From Candidatus Providencia siddallii (GTDB lineage: Bacteria > Pseudomonadota > Gammaproteobacteria > Enterobacterales > Enterobacteriaceae), in contig NZ_OZ034688.1 in the NCBI RefSeq assembly GCF_964026685.1, positions 496,001-560,000 of the forward strand: a stretch of 64,000 bases of DNA, written 5' to 3'. The notes beneath the pieces were generated by a model. That model searched no databases. It was not told the origin of the DNA and saw only the letters and a list, made by a program, of their open reading frames with translations. Every line of letters starts with the position of its first letter. Position 1 is the stretch's first letter. A program made the translations under genes and the position numbers. Positions 1 through 10,712 of the stretch are shown one piece after another.

Positions 1-2853
1 AGATGAAAATTTTAAAACAACATCCATTTGAACATCTGTTTGAATTATTGGTAAAAATGTAAAATATAAATTTTTACCTTTTAATACAAGTTTAGCATCT
101 AATAAATTAATATTTTTCCAATTTAATTTACAATGAAAATTTAAAAAACCTTCATATGTATTTAATTCTCCTTTTAATATTGAATCAATACCATTAAATA
201 TAATTTTTAAATTTCCATTTCTAATAACAATTGGTATTTCTGAAGATTCTATTTTTATATTAGAAATATATATATTTCCATAAATTAATGGATTAATTAT
301 TGTCCCTTTTAAAATTAAATTAGTATTAAATTCACAATTTATAATTTTTTTATTTTTGATAAAATACTTACCAATATTAATTGGAAGATGTTTTATTTCA
401 ATCTGACCAAACAATAAATTATTTTTTTTTATATTAGAAATTTGTATTCTACTTTTTAATTTAATTAAATTATTTTTTTTTGATAAAACATCAATATAAA
501 TTTTATTTTTTTCTATATACATATTTAAATTTATTGAATTTAATTCAATAGGAATATATATATCTTCAGTAATTTTTGTTATTTTAATTTTTTCTCCTTG
601 TAAATTTATATTTATTTTCGGAAAATTAAATAAATTATCAAAAATTATATTTATTTTACCAAAAAATAAACCATTAATACGAATATTTTTAGATATAAAT
701 GATTCAAAAATTTTTGCATCTAAACGATCTAATACAATATTAAAATCAATATATTTTATTATTTCAGATAATTTTAATAAAACACAAATTTTATTAAAAT
801 TATCTAATAAAAAATTACTTCCAATGAATTTTCGTGTATGTTTTATATTTTTAAAAAACGTTTTTTCTTCTAATTGATATTTACTAGTAATATTTTTATA
901 TATAATATTTATTAAATTTTCATAAATATCTTTAATCGAATAATTATTTTTTTTTGTTAAAATAATACATCCTTTAATTTGATTACTAACTACGTATATT
1001 TTAAAATTATTTATTTTTTTATTATTTTTAATATAAAATATTATTTCTTTTAAAATAAAATTAGATCTTTTGAAATCATATAAAAAAATAGAAAATTCAT
1101 TATTTATTTTTTTATCTGTAGAAAGCATTCCTTTTATTTTAATATTTTTTATATAAATATTATTTTTAAAATTTAAATTATAAATATTAAAATTTATAAA
1201 AGTTTTGATAATTCCAAAATTATTAAATAATTTTATGTTGCAATTAATAATACTATTTTTTTTAAAAAATAATTTTTCATTTAAAAATATATTTAATTTA
1301 ATATTAAAATTATGTTTGTTTATAATAATACCATTTATTTTTAAATGATTTTTACCTAAAAATAAATTAAATTGTTTAATGCTTAATATACTATTAGAAT
1401 TATATTCTATTTTACTATTAAATTTTAATTTTCTATTTTTAATAATCCCATCTAAAAAAAAATTATAAATATTAAATGTTATTTTTTTTTCATATATTTT
1501 TCCATTTATTGCCGCTTTACCTTTAATTTTTAAAGGAAAACCATCATATTTTTCATTTAAATTAATTTTTGAAAAACTTAATATAAAATTCCAATTTATG
1601 ATTTTATTAAAATTAATAAAACCAGTAATATTACTATTTATTTGTGAAGTAATTAAACGAAATGATTTTATTTTTAATTGTTTTTTATTGAAATCACATT
1701 CAATATTTAATTTTGATAGAATTGGTTTTTTTTTAATTATTACTTTATTTAAAATAATATCGTTATAAAAAAAATTACTATTCAAATTTAAATGTATATC
1801 ATTTAAATTTAAAATAAATGATTTTGTTTTTAACAAATTTGCTTTTATTTCCAAAATAGAATCAATTAATCCATGTATTTTTAATATAAAATATAATTTA
1901 TCAAATAAATCACATTTAATAGAAAAAATATTTTTTTTATTATTTAAATATTTTAATTTATTAAAATTATAAATACCGTCTAAAGATATTAAAAATTTAT
2001 TTTTTATTGATAAAATTCCAGACAAAAATATATTTATTTCTGACGTATTTATATTAATTTTTTTTAAAAATATTTTTTTTTCCTTATTAAAAATAATAAA
2101 ATTAAAATTATTAATTATTAATTTTTTATTTTTTTTAAATATAAAATTTTGATTAAATATTTTATTAATATTTAAATTAATAGGAATTACAATTTTATTT
2201 GGCTTTATTAAAAATAACTTACTTAAAATATTTTTAATTTGATTAGAAAAAAAATCATAATTATTAAATGAAGTTTTTAAAATAAAATATTTTTTTGTAA
2301 AATTTAATAAATCAATTTTTATATCAACAACATCAGTTTTAATAATATTAATATTTTTTTTTTTCCATAAAAAATGAATAATTGTTTTACCTGAATCAAT
2401 ATTAATATCATTAATATTTAAAACAGAAGAAATTATATATAATTTATTTAAACGTATAGTAAAAAAACGATTTATTTTCTTTAAAAAATCTAAATCTGAT
2501 ATATCATTAAAAAATAAAGAATTTTGTATATTAATATTAATTTTATCAATTTTTAATGTTTCAATATAAAATTCTCTTTTTATTAATCTATTCGGACAAA
2601 TTTTAACTTTAATTTCATTAGAATTAATATCTATATTATTTGTTTTATATTTTATATTATATAATCTTAAATTTTTTATATTTCCTTTTATAGATTTTAT
2701 AGTTAATTCAGGTATAAAATATTTTGTTCCTATATTAACAAAAAAATTCAATCCTGATTCTGTATATAATAAAAAACTTAAACTAGCAAAAATAATAATA
2801 AAAACCAATATTAGTGAAATAATTAAATATTTCAAAAATTTTGATAAAATCAC
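1..2853 (-). CDS. tamB: TamB, translocation and assembly module inner-membrane subunit (3' end outside window)
   Basis: TamB spans the periplasm from an N-terminal inner-membrane anchor to TamA in the outer membrane and helps insert outer-membrane proteins and move lipids. The frame is open for 951 codons with no TAA, TAG or TGA and runs off the left edge; E. coli TamB is about 1,260 residues, so roughly the last 300 are missing here. The first 30 residues form one hydrophobic anchor segment, followed by a long low-complexity stretch rich in Ile, Asn and Lys as expected of a beta-taco protein at this AT content. The start is a GTG at 2853 that overlaps the TGA ending the conserved part of tamA, the usual tamA-tamB arrangement. 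Identification rests on position after tamA, the anchor and the length; sequence similarity along the body is weak by eye. Confidence 0.85.
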   Translation of the reverse strand, partial: MILSKFLKYLIISLILVFIIIFASLSFLLYTESGLNFFVNIGTKYFIPELTIKSIKGNIKNLRLYNIKYKTNNIDINSNEIKVKICPNRLIKREFYIETLKIDKININIQNSLFFNDISDLDFLKKINRFFTIRLNKLYIISSVLNINDINIDSGKTIIHFLWKKKNINIIKTDVVDIKIDLLNFTKKYFILKTSFNNYDFFSNQIKNILSKLFLIKPNKIVIPINLNINKIFNQNFIFKKNKKLIINNFNFIIFNKEKKIFLKKININTSEINIFLSGILSIKNKFLISLDGIYNFNKLKYLNNKKNIFSIKCDLFDKLYFILKIHGLIDSILEIKANLLKTKSFILNLNDIHLNLNSNFFYNDIILNKVIIKKKPILSKLNIECDFNKKQLKIKSFRLITSQINSNITGFINFNKIINWNFILSFSKINLNEKYDGFPLKIKGKAAINGKIYEKKITFNIYNFFLDGIIKNRKLKFNSKIEYNSNSILSIKQFNLFLGKNHLKINGIIINKHNFNIKLNIFLNEKLFFKKNSIINCNIKLFNNFGIIKTFINFNIYNLNFKNNIYIKNIKIKGMLSTDKKINNEFSIFLYDFKRSNFILKEIIFYIKNNKKINNFKIYVVSNQIKGCIILTKKNNYSIKDIYENLINIIYKNITSKYQLEEKTFFKNIKHTRKFIGSNFLLDNFNKICVLLKLSEIIKYIDFNIVLDRLDAKIFESFISKNIRINGLFFGKINIIFDNLFNFPKININLQGEKIKITKITEDIYIPIELNSINLNMYIEKNKIYIDVLSKKNNLIKLKSRIQISNIKKNNLLFGQIEIKHLPINIGKYFIKNKKIINCEFNTNLILKGTIINPLIYGNIYISNIKIESSEIPIVIRNGNLKIIFNGIDSILKGELNTYEGFLNFHCKLNWKNINLLDAKLVLKGKNLYFTFLPIIQTDVQMDVVLKFSS

Positions 2854-4592
2854 AATTCAGCTCCTAAACTAACATAGAACTGTATTTTATCATTAATTAA
2901 ATTATTGATTGATTTTGCGAAATCAAACTTTATTGGACCTACTGGGGATACCAAACGAATACCAATCCCTGTACCTATTTTAAATTTATTTATTTCAATA
3001 TTATTAACTGCTTCACCTATGTCTATAAAAACTGCACCCCACCAACTATTAATAAAATTATATTGATATTCAGCTGAAACAAATAATAATTTTGATGCAC
3101 CTGTTAATTTACCATAATTATCTTCAAGAGAATTTTTTTGATAATCATAACCTCTAATTTTTCAATCACCTTCAGCAAAAAAGCGTAAATCAAGTGGTAT
3201 TTTTTCAAAATTATTAGTTAAAATTAAACCTAAATTACTACATATAACAAATCTATGTCTATATATTGGAGTTCTAATCAAAACATGTTTTGTTTGTAAA
3301 ACAAAAAAATCAACATCTGATTTCCAAATATTATTAGAATAATCAATTGAATAACTTTGACTATCCCCTCATATTGGCATCACACCACCATGTTGTCTAA
3401 TACGACTTATATTTGAACCTAAGTAAATCAACATAGTTTTATTACTTATATTTGCTTGAATAAAATTACTTAACATCCAACGAGTATATAAACTATAATG
3501 CCAACCATTAGAAAAATTTAAATTACGAGATATATTAAATGTAACTGTATCAGATTGCATATTATTTAAATTTATACGTTTTAATCCAGTTTGAATAATA
3601 TAAAATTGCTCAAGTGGGTTTACTTTTAATGGAATTTTTAAAAAAGTATCTAATAATTGTTCATGTTTTGCTATACTAATACTTGAAGTTAAATTTTGAC
3701 CATAAGAATTTATCCAGGGTTTATTTCATGTTACTTTAAAACGAGGACCAACATCAGTTGAATATCCAACACCTAACTCAATAAAATTTTTAGATTTAGG
3801 TGTAACTACAACTTCAATAGGTATATCATAAGAATTAAATTTTTTAATATTAGAAATAACTGGTATAACATTAACAAAAGAAAACCAATTTGTTTCAAGT
3901 AATCGATTATGAAATTCTGCTATTTTTTCAGATGAATAATAATCTTTATATTTAAATGTAGTTATATTATTTAAATAATCTTTATGAATTTGAGAAGATT
4001 TATATGATATTTTACCAAACTTATAACGTTTACCGCTATCAAAATTAAAATTCCAATAAGATGAATGATTATTAAGTGAAATATACAATTGACTTTTTTT
4101 CATTACTGCATCAAAATAACCTTTACTTATAGCTAATTTACTAAATTTATTTTTTAAAAAATCATAATCACCATCATTTTGAATTTCTCCAATTTTAGGA
4201 ACATATTTTGCAATTATTTTTTTAAAATCAAAATCATTTTTAACTTCACCTTCTAATTTTATATTTACTTGTTTTAATAAAATCGGTTTTCCTAAAATAA
4301 CTTTTATAGTTAAAATAGAAATAACAGGATAATTATTTTTCAAATAATTAAATTTAATCTTAGAATCATAATAACCTAATGGTTTTAAACCGTCTTTAAT
4401 TATTTTTTCTAAACGAGAATAAAAATAATTATTTATTATAATTTCATCTTTTGTAATAGAATTAAGTTCATCTTTAACATTGTCATAAAGTTTTTTTTCA
4501 AGTCCTTCAACATTAATAATAAAATTTTTTGAATATACGGTATAAACACCAATTATAAAATAAAAAATACAAATTAAAAAATATTTCGACAC
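2823..4592 (-). CDS. tamA: TamA, outer-membrane BamA-family (Omp85) assembly protein; UGA read as Trp
   Basis: TamA is the outer-membrane half of the TAM complex: a signal peptide, three POTRA domains (about residues 25-265) and a 16-strand barrel. Start GTG at 4592; residues 1-21 look like a signal peptide. The barrel carries clear TamA blocks such as [41 protein letters not shown] and [15 protein letters not shown]. Three in-frame TGA codons (3726-3728, 3369-3371, 3162-3164) must be read through; the first two sit at conserved Trp positions (VTWNKPW, PIWGDSQ). The frame then reaches GAEL followed by TGA at 2850-2852, matching the normal C-terminal end of E. coli TamA. If UGA is Trp, nine more residues (WFYQNFWNI) follow to TAA at 2823-2825; if it still stops here, the gene ends at 2850. 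Confidence 0.93.
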
Positions 4593-4945
4593 TTATACCC
4601 CTATAATAGGTTATTAATTTTATTATAATTTCATATTAATATGACTATATAAATGATATCTACATAAAAATTTTGTATATATTAAATAACATTAAAAATG
4701 TTTTATATTAAAAAAATAAAAACTTATAAAATAAATTTAAAAAAAATATAAAAAAAAGAAATCTTATAAAGATAAAATAAAATATAAAATATTACTATTA
4801 TTTGGTAAAATATTTTTAAATTAAATTTATTATATAAAATATAATATCTTATATAATAAATTTAATTTTTTATAAAAATAAATTAATATAAAATTTTTCA
4901 AATAAATTATATCAATATATATATTTTGTAAAACATTAATTGAAT

Positions 4946-5018
4946 TAATTTATTACATATTAAAATATATATAATTAAAATTTTTTTAATTATATATATT
5001 TTAATATGTAATAAATTA
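4946..5018. repeat. Perfect inverted repeat, 35-bp arms, 3-base loop
   Basis: Left arm 4946-4980 and right arm 4984-5018 are exact reverse complements over 35 bases, separated by TTT. Apart from one C and one G the arms are A+T only. No T run specific to one strand follows, and the nearest genes end or start several hundred bases away, so a simple intrinsic terminator is not obvious. It may instead be a transcription end for the distant tRNA-Arg, a replication-slippage product or an assembly palindrome. Confidence 0.9.
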
Positions 5019-5117
5019 TAAAAAAATATTTAACCAATAGTTTTAATACAAATTTTTATAAAAATTATTAAAATAAATAAATATTATTATTTAAAAATAC
5101 AAATATTTATTTTATAA

Positions 5118-5152
5118 AATACAAAATTATAACGTAATTATAATTTTGTATT
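5118..5152 (-). terminator. Hairpin with 15-bp stem downstream of tRNA-Arg, possible terminator
   Basis: Arms 5118-5132 and 5138-5152 pair perfectly around the loop CGTAA. On the minus strand the stem is followed by TTTTATAAAA, so it could end transcripts coming from the tRNA-Arg gene about 270 bases upstream. The distance is long for a dedicated terminator. Confidence 0.35.
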
Positions 5153-5423
5153 ATTAATATTATTTTTACAAAAAATTATATTTAATATATTAAAATTACT
5201 TTTACATAAAAAATATAAAATATATTTATCTTAATAAAATTTTATAAATATAATTATATAAAATATTATCTTATCAAAATCTATTATGATATAACATTAA
5301 TCAATATTTTATATATTACCAAACAAAACTAAATATATTAAAAAACAATTAATTTTATATAATTAAAATATTAAATAAATTGATTTATATAACAATTTTA
5401 TATAATATATTTGTAAAATTAAT

Positions 5424-5497
5424 TACGTCCTACAGGATTTGAACCTGTGACCTACGGCTTAGAAGGCCGTTGCTCTATCCAGCTAAGCTAAGGACGC
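5424..5497 (-). tRNA. argU: tRNA-Arg(UCU)
   Basis: The minus strand folds as a 74-base tRNA. It begins GCGTCCTTAGC, has the anticodon loop CTTCTAA giving anticodon UCU, a T arm with GGTTCAAATCC, and an acceptor end AGGACGT plus discriminator A. The first acceptor pair is G:U rather than G:C, and CCA is not encoded. It reads AGA, the main Arg codon expected at this AT content. Its place just before folD matches E. coli argU near folD. Confidence 0.95.
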
Positions 5498-5609
5498 ATA
5501 TATTGTATAAAATAAAAAATGACAGTAATTATATATCTATTTTTTAATAGATTCAATAATTTTTTATAAAATTTTCATATACTTTATACAAATAGGTTTT
5601 AAAAAATAA

Positions 5610-6467
5610 ATGATAGCAAAAATTATTAATGGAAAAAAAATTGCTAAAAAAATTAAAAAAGATATCAGCAAAAAAATACAACTATATTTATTATTAGGAA
5701 AACGTAATCCAGGATTAGCAGTAATTTTAGTTGGAATAAATGCTATTTCTCAAATTTATATAAATTGTAAACGACGTGCTTGCAAAGAAGTAGGTATATT
5801 ATCTTTTTTTTATAATTTACCTAATTTTACAACAGAAAACGAATTATTAAATTTAATAGATGTTTTAAATAAAAATAATAAAATTGATGGAATTTTAATT
5901 CAACTACCATTACCTAATAATATAAATAATGATAAAATCATAAAACATATTCATCCAAATAAAGATGTTGATGGTTTTCATCCATATAACTTAGGCAGAT
6001 TATGTCAACGCAATCCTAATTTGCGTCCATGTACACCAAAAGGGATAATAACTTTACTTAAATATTATAATATTAAAACTTATGGACTTAACGCAGTTAT
6101 TGTTGGTGCATCAAATATTGTTGGTCGTCCTATGTGTCTTGAATTATTATTAGCCGGGTGTACTACAACTATTACTCACCGTTTTACTAAAAATTTAAAA
6201 AAACATATTGTTAATGCAGATTTATTAATTGTTGCTGTAGGTAAACCAAATTTCATTCCTGGAAAATGGATAAAAAAAGGCACCATTGTTATTGATGTTG
6301 GTATAAATCGTCTAAATAATGGTAAATTAATAGGAGATGTAAATTTTTTTGAAGCTTCAAAACGTGCTTATTTGATAACACCAGTTCCTGGTGGCGTCGG
6401 GCCAATGACGGTTGCATCACTTATACAAAATACTTTACAAGCATACAAAATACATAATATTACTTAA
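5610..6467 (+). CDS. folD: FolD, methylene-THF dehydrogenase / methenyl-THF cyclohydrolase
   Basis: FolD interconverts 5,10-methylene-, methenyl- and 10-formyl-tetrahydrofolate in the cytosol, feeding purine synthesis and Met-tRNA formylation. The 285-residue protein has the family's usual length. The signature blocks are GILIQLPLP near residue 97, [13 protein letters not shown], the nucleotide-binding turn [10 protein letters not shown] near 167, and the C-terminal [13 protein letters not shown]. The start ATG is preceded by a weak purine stretch (GGTTTTAAAA). With PurE, PurK, FolP and PabA it forms the window's folate and purine group. The gene converges with cysS. Confidence 0.97.
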   Translation: MIAKIINGKKIAKKIKKDISKKIQLYLLLGKRNPGLAVILVGINAISQIYINCKRRACKEVGILSFFYNLPNFTTENELLNLIDVLNKNNKIDGILIQLPLPNNINNDKIIKHIHPNKDVDGFHPYNLGRLCQRNPNLRPCTPKGIITLLKYYNIKTYGLNAVIVGASNIVGRPMCLELLLAGCTTTITHRFTKNLKKHIVNADLLIVAVGKPNFIPGKWIKKGTIVIDVGINRLNNGKLIGDVNFFEASKRAYLITPVPGGVGPMTVASLIQNTLQAYKIHNIT

Positions 6468-6522
6468 ATTTAAAACATGTTTAAATATAAAAAACAAAAA
6501 TAATAAAATCAACTTGTATTAT

Positions 6523-6580
6523 ATAATATTTTATTATATAATTTTATTTTGTATAAAAATTGATAAAATATTATTTTTTT
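6523..6580 (+). terminator. Hairpin between convergent folD and cysS
   Basis: ATAATATTTTAT (6523-6534) pairs with ATAAAATATTAT (6563-6574), and six T follow on the plus strand, so it could end folD transcription. The 28-base loop is long, and the right arm overlaps the last codons of cysS. A+T-only stems can arise by chance. Confidence 0.35.
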
Positions 6581-7968
6581 CTCCAAAATGTTTTTTCATT
6601 TTTATCTTCTAAAATAATACCGACTTCAAATAACCTATTTCGTATAACATCCGCAAGATGCCAATTTTTATTTTTACGAGCATAAGCACGTTGCTTTATT
6701 AAACTTTCGATATTATTATTTATTTTTTGTATATTATTTTTTTTTAAAAAATTTTCTGGATTGTTATTTAATAACCCTAATATACCTCCTAACTCACGTA
6801 ATTGTGCAGCAATAACATTAGCTTCGTAAAACATATTTTTATATTTTAATTGATTAATTTTATATGCCATATCAAATAAAACAGAATACGCTAATGGGGT
6901 ATTGAAATCATCATTCATAGCATCATAAAAATTTTTTTTAAATTTTCCGTTTTTAATAGGAATTAAATTAATATCCGTATCTAATAATGAATTATATAAT
7001 CTTTTTAATGAAAAATATGCTTGTTTTAAATTCTCTTTAGAATAATTTAAACTACTTCTATAATGAGAAGATAATAAAAAAAAACGCAATACTTCCGCAT
7101 CATAATCTTTAAGAATATCACGAATAGTAATAAATTTATTTAAAGATTTAGACATTTTTTTTTCATTTATTGTAACCATTCCAGAATGCATCCAATAATT
7201 AACATATTTACAATTATATATACTAACAGATTGTGCTATTTCGTTTTCATGATGAGGAAAAATCAAATCACAGCCTCCACCATGAATATCAAAATGATTA
7301 CCTAATATTATATTATTCATCACTGAACATTCAATATGCCAACCAGGACGTCCTTTGCCTCAAGGTGAGTTTCAACTTGGTTCGTTTTTTTTTGACATTT
7401 TCCATAATACAAAATCCATTTCATTATTTTTTATATTAAAATATTTAATGTGTTTTCCTGTTTTTAATTTATTTAAGTTTTGACCTGATAATATTCCATA
7501 ACTATGATATGTTTTTACATCAAACATAACATCACCATTTTTTGCAACATAAGAATGTCCAGATTTAATTAATTTTTCAATAAAAATAATAATGTCATTT
7601 ATATAATGTGTAACACGTGGTTCTTTATCTGGAGGTAAAATATTCAATAAACTAAAATCTTTATTCATTTCTACAAACATACGATTTGTTAAATCATTAA
7701 CACTTTCATTATTCTTTGTTGCACGTTGAATAATTTTATCATCAATATCTGTAATATTACGTACATAAGTTAATTTATAACCTAAATGACGTAAATAACG
7801 ACTAATAACATCAAAAATAATAAATGTTCTTGCATGTCCAATATGACATAAATCATATAGTGTAATGCCACATACATACATACCAATATTTTTTTTATGA
7901 ATAGGTTTAAATTCTTCTTTTTTTCGACTTAAAGTATTAAAAATTTGCAACATTTTATTTTCCAACAA
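6571..7968 (-). CDS. cysS: Cysteinyl-tRNA synthetase; two UGA Trp codons
   Basis: This class I synthetase charges tRNA-Cys. Read with UGA as Trp it gives 465 residues, close to the 461 of E. coli, with no frameshift. Visible motifs are the zinc-ligand Cys in [16 protein letters not shown] (HIGH box), the WHIEC zinc site, HHENEIAQS, and KMSKS in KKMSKSLNK. Two in-frame TGA codons (7360-7362 and 7372-7374) fall exactly at the two Trp residues of the conserved stretch PSWNSPWG upstream of WHIEC. Under the standard code this essential enzyme would be cut in half, which is strong evidence for reassignment. It converges with folD. Confidence 0.97.
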
Positions 7969-8101
7969 TAATAAATTATTATATTTTAAAATTTAAATGA
8001 AACAATTTAATTTTTTAAATATAAAAAGTAAAATAATTACAAAAAAATAAATATATAGTATAAAATACTATTATTAAATTAATATTTAGTAAATTAAATA
8101 T

Positions 8102-8818
8102 ATGTCTGCATATATTATTTCTGATTTACATTTAAATAAAGATAAACCTTTAATAACATTAAATTTTTTGAGATTTATTCAAAAATATCTTACATATTAT
8201 GATGATTTATACATTATTGGTGATTTTTTTGATTATTGGATAGGAGATGATGATAACAATAAATTACATCAAAAAATTGCATTTTCACTTAAACAATTAA
8301 ATTTAAGAAATATAAATTGCTATTTTATTCATGGTAACAGAGATTTTTTAATTGGTAATTTTTATGCAGAACAATGTGGTATGAAAATTTTACCTCAAGA
8401 AACACTATTAAATATTTATAATAAACGCATTGTAATTTTACATGGTGATACATTATGTACAAATGATATTGAATATCAAAAATATAGAAAAAAAATATAT
8501 AAACCTTATTTACAAAATATTTTCCTTAAATTACCACTTTTTATTCGTCATAAAATTGCAAAAAAAATAAAAAATAAAACTAAAGATGCTAATATATCAA
8601 AATCAAAATTTATCGTAGATGTAAATTTACAATCAGTTATAAACACATTTAATAAACATAAAGCACAATGGATAATACATGGGCACACTCATAAACCTGC
8701 TATTCATAAAATATATATAAATAATAAAATACATTACCGTGGTGTATTAGACGCATGGTGTAATAAAAATTCTACTTTTATTATCAATAATAAAGGAATA
8801 AAATTATTATTCTTCTAA
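8102..8818 (+). CDS. lpxH: LpxH, UDP-2,3-diacylglucosamine pyrophosphatase
   Basis: LpxH hydrolyses UDP-2,3-diacylglucosamine to lipid X, the fourth step of lipid A synthesis, at the inner-membrane face. The 238-residue protein shows all calcineurin-like metallophosphatase motifs in order: SDLHL at residue 7, GDFFDYWIGDD near 41, HGNRDFL near 80, HGDTLCT near 114, and HGHTHKPAIH near 196. It lies between cysS and purE as in E. coli, where ppiB also intervenes; ppiB is absent. Retention implies a lipid A-bearing outer membrane. Confidence 0.96.
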   Translation: MSAYIISDLHLNKDKPLITLNFLRFIQKYLTYYDDLYIIGDFFDYWIGDDDNNKLHQKIAFSLKQLNLRNINCYFIHGNRDFLIGNFYAEQCGMKILPQETLLNIYNKRIVILHGDTLCTNDIEYQKYRKKIYKPYLQNIFLKLPLFIRHKIAKKIKNKTKDANISKSKFIVDVNLQSVINTFNKHKAQWIIHGHTHKPAIHKIYINNKIHYRGVLDAWCNKNSTFIINNKGIKLLFF

Positions 8819-8930
8819 AAAAATAAAAACACAAAAATAAAATATTCAAATTATTAAAATTCATGATATATTTTATAATTAAGTAATTTTTATTTTTTTT
8901 AATATTTTATATTGTTGGGATAAAATTAAA

Positions 8931-9470
8931 ATGATAATACAAAATCACAACATTCAATCTAAACCAAAAATAGCAATTGTTATGGGATCTAAAAAAGATT
9001 GGATAACAATGCAATATTCTGCTAACATATTGACAGAATTACAATTAACATTTCATGTTGAAATAATCTCAGCACATAGAACTCCAAATAAATTATTTTC
9101 ATTTGCAGAAAATTCTAAAAAAAATGGTTTTCATATAATTATTGCTGGCGCAGGCGGGGCAGCACATTTACCTGGAATGCTAGCTTCTAAAACGCTTTTA
9201 CCTGTATTAGGTGTACCTATACAAAGTACAGCATTAAATGGGATTGATAGTCTTTATTCAATATTACAAATGCCAAAAGGTATACCAGTAGGAACTCTTG
9301 CTATAGGAGTTTCTGGTGCCGTTAATGCTTCATTATTAGCTGCACAAATTTTAGCGATTAATGATATGTCAATATTTAATAAACTATCTATATGGAGAAA
9401 ATCACAAACAAATGATATATTAAACAATCCTGATCCAAGGATCATAAAATGAAATCAATTTACGTTATAG
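8931..9470 (+). CDS. purE: PurE, N5-carboxyaminoimidazole ribonucleotide mutase
   Basis: PurE moves the carboxyl group of N5-CAIR to give CAIR in purine synthesis. The body of 173 residues has VMGSKKDW near 18, SAHRTP near 43, the glycine-rich GAGGAAHLPGM, and LPVLGVPIQS. The conserved protein ends at NPDPRIIK before a TGA at 9450-9452 that overlaps the ATG of purK by two bases. Because UGA is Trp elsewhere in this genome, the frame is drawn through to TAG at 9468-9470, adding WNQFTL; the ancestral end is 9452. A strict alternative is that UGA still stops here. The start ATG has GGGATAAA upstream. Confidence 0.95.
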
Positions 9471-10531
9471 GTGATGGTCAATTAGGACGTATGTTAAAAC
9501 AAGCAGGTGAACCTTTAGGTATAAAAGTTTTTTTAATTGGATTAAATAGTAATTTAGATTTTACTTCTTATAAACAAACTATAATAACAAATGAAATTGA
9601 ACATTGGTCTAATACTTCATTAATCGAAAAATTATATAAACATAATTCTTTCATAAACAATCATATTTTAAAATATTTAACAGATAGATGCTCACAAAAA
9701 AAAATATTTGATTCTTTGAAATTATCTACCGCAAATTGGTCTTTATTAAAATCTCCTAAACAATTAAATGAATTATTTTTAAAATTAGGAAATTTTTTAA
9801 TAATAAAAATTAGAACTGGTGGATATAATGGTAAAGGTCAAATACATATAAGTTCTAAAAAAAAAACAAATATTCCAACTGAATTATATGGAAAATGTAT
9901 TGTAGAACAAAAAATTAAATTTGATTCTGAAATATCTATTATTGGAGCACGTAATAAAAATAATAAAACTGTTTTTTACCCTATTACTTATAATTTACAT
10001 AAAAATGGTATTTTACAAGCTAGTGTTGCTTTTCCGAAACAAAATAATTTTTTACAAAAACAAGCTCAAACAATGTTGAAAACAATAATGGACGAATTAA
10101 ATTATATTGGTGTAATGACTATGGAATGTTTTGTTGTTAATAATAAATTATTAATAAATGAAATTGCGCCACGTGTACATAATAGCGGTCATTGAACTCA
10201 AAACGGGGCTTCTATTAGCCAATTTGAATTACATTTAAGAAGTATTTTGAATTTACCAATTTTTTCTCCTGAAGTAAACAACCCAGCAGTAATAATAAAT
10301 TTAATTGGTATTAATATTAATATAAATTGGTTATCTTTACCATTAATACATCTTCATTGGTATGAAAAAAAAATTTTTCCAAATAGAAAAGTTGGACATT
10401 TAAATCTTTCACATTATAAATCTGATTTTTTTATTTCAAATTTAAATTCTTTAATTAATTTACTACCAAAATCTTATAAAAAAACTATAGATTGGATAAA
10501 AAATAAACTACAATTATACTTTAATAATTAA
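9449..10531 (+). CDS. purK: PurK, N5-carboxyaminoimidazole ribonucleotide synthase; UGA Trp codon
   Basis: PurK is an ATP-grasp enzyme that makes N5-CAIR from AIR, bicarbonate and ATP and hands it to PurE. The protein has 360 residues when TGA at 10193-10195 is read as Trp, near the 355 of E. coli. It begins with the dinucleotide-type fold IYVIGDGQLGRML, has the ATP-grasp core KIRTGGYNGKGQ, and the active-site block NEIAPRVHNSGHWTQNGAS. The W in that last block is the TGA codon, and this Trp is conserved in the family. The gene overlaps purE, which suggests translational coupling. Confidence 0.97.
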
Positions 10532-10557
10532 AATAATTTTTTTATAATTTTTTTAAA

Positions 10558-10594
10558 AAAAAATCATATTTCATAATTTATGAAATATGATTTT
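10558..10594. terminator. Bidirectional intrinsic terminator between purK and the transporter gene
   Basis: A 13-bp perfect stem, ATCATATTTCATA paired with TATGAAATATGAT, has a three-base loop. It is flanked by A on the left and TTTT on the right, so it works as a hairpin plus U-tract in both directions. It lies between the convergent purK and dicarboxylate transporter genes. Confidence 0.75.
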
Positions 10595-10712
10595 AAAAAA
10601 AATAAATATATCAACACTAAAATAAAAAATAAAAAAAATTACTTTTAGAAAAAATATACTTATTAAAAAACTATATTACTATTTTATCTTAAAAATATTT
10701 CTTATTAAAAAA

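Larger units (their letters stand above)
4593..5423. other. AT-only intergenic spacer between tamA and tRNA-Arg
   Basis: About 830 bases with almost no G or C and no credible coding frame. It separates tamA from the tRNA gene, both on the minus strand. The only structure seen is two long hairpins, listed separately. In E. coli tamA and argU are far apart, so this is a junction where ancestral genes were lost; no protein remnant was recognised. Confidence 0.7.

Noticed and set aside
3369-3560. A 63-residue frame on the minus strand within tamA
   Set aside because: It is a piece of TamA between two in-frame TGA Trp codons, not a separate gene.
6412-6612. Small plus-strand frame after folD
   Set aside because: It is out of frame with folD, overlaps cysS and is a low-complexity product of AT-rich DNA.
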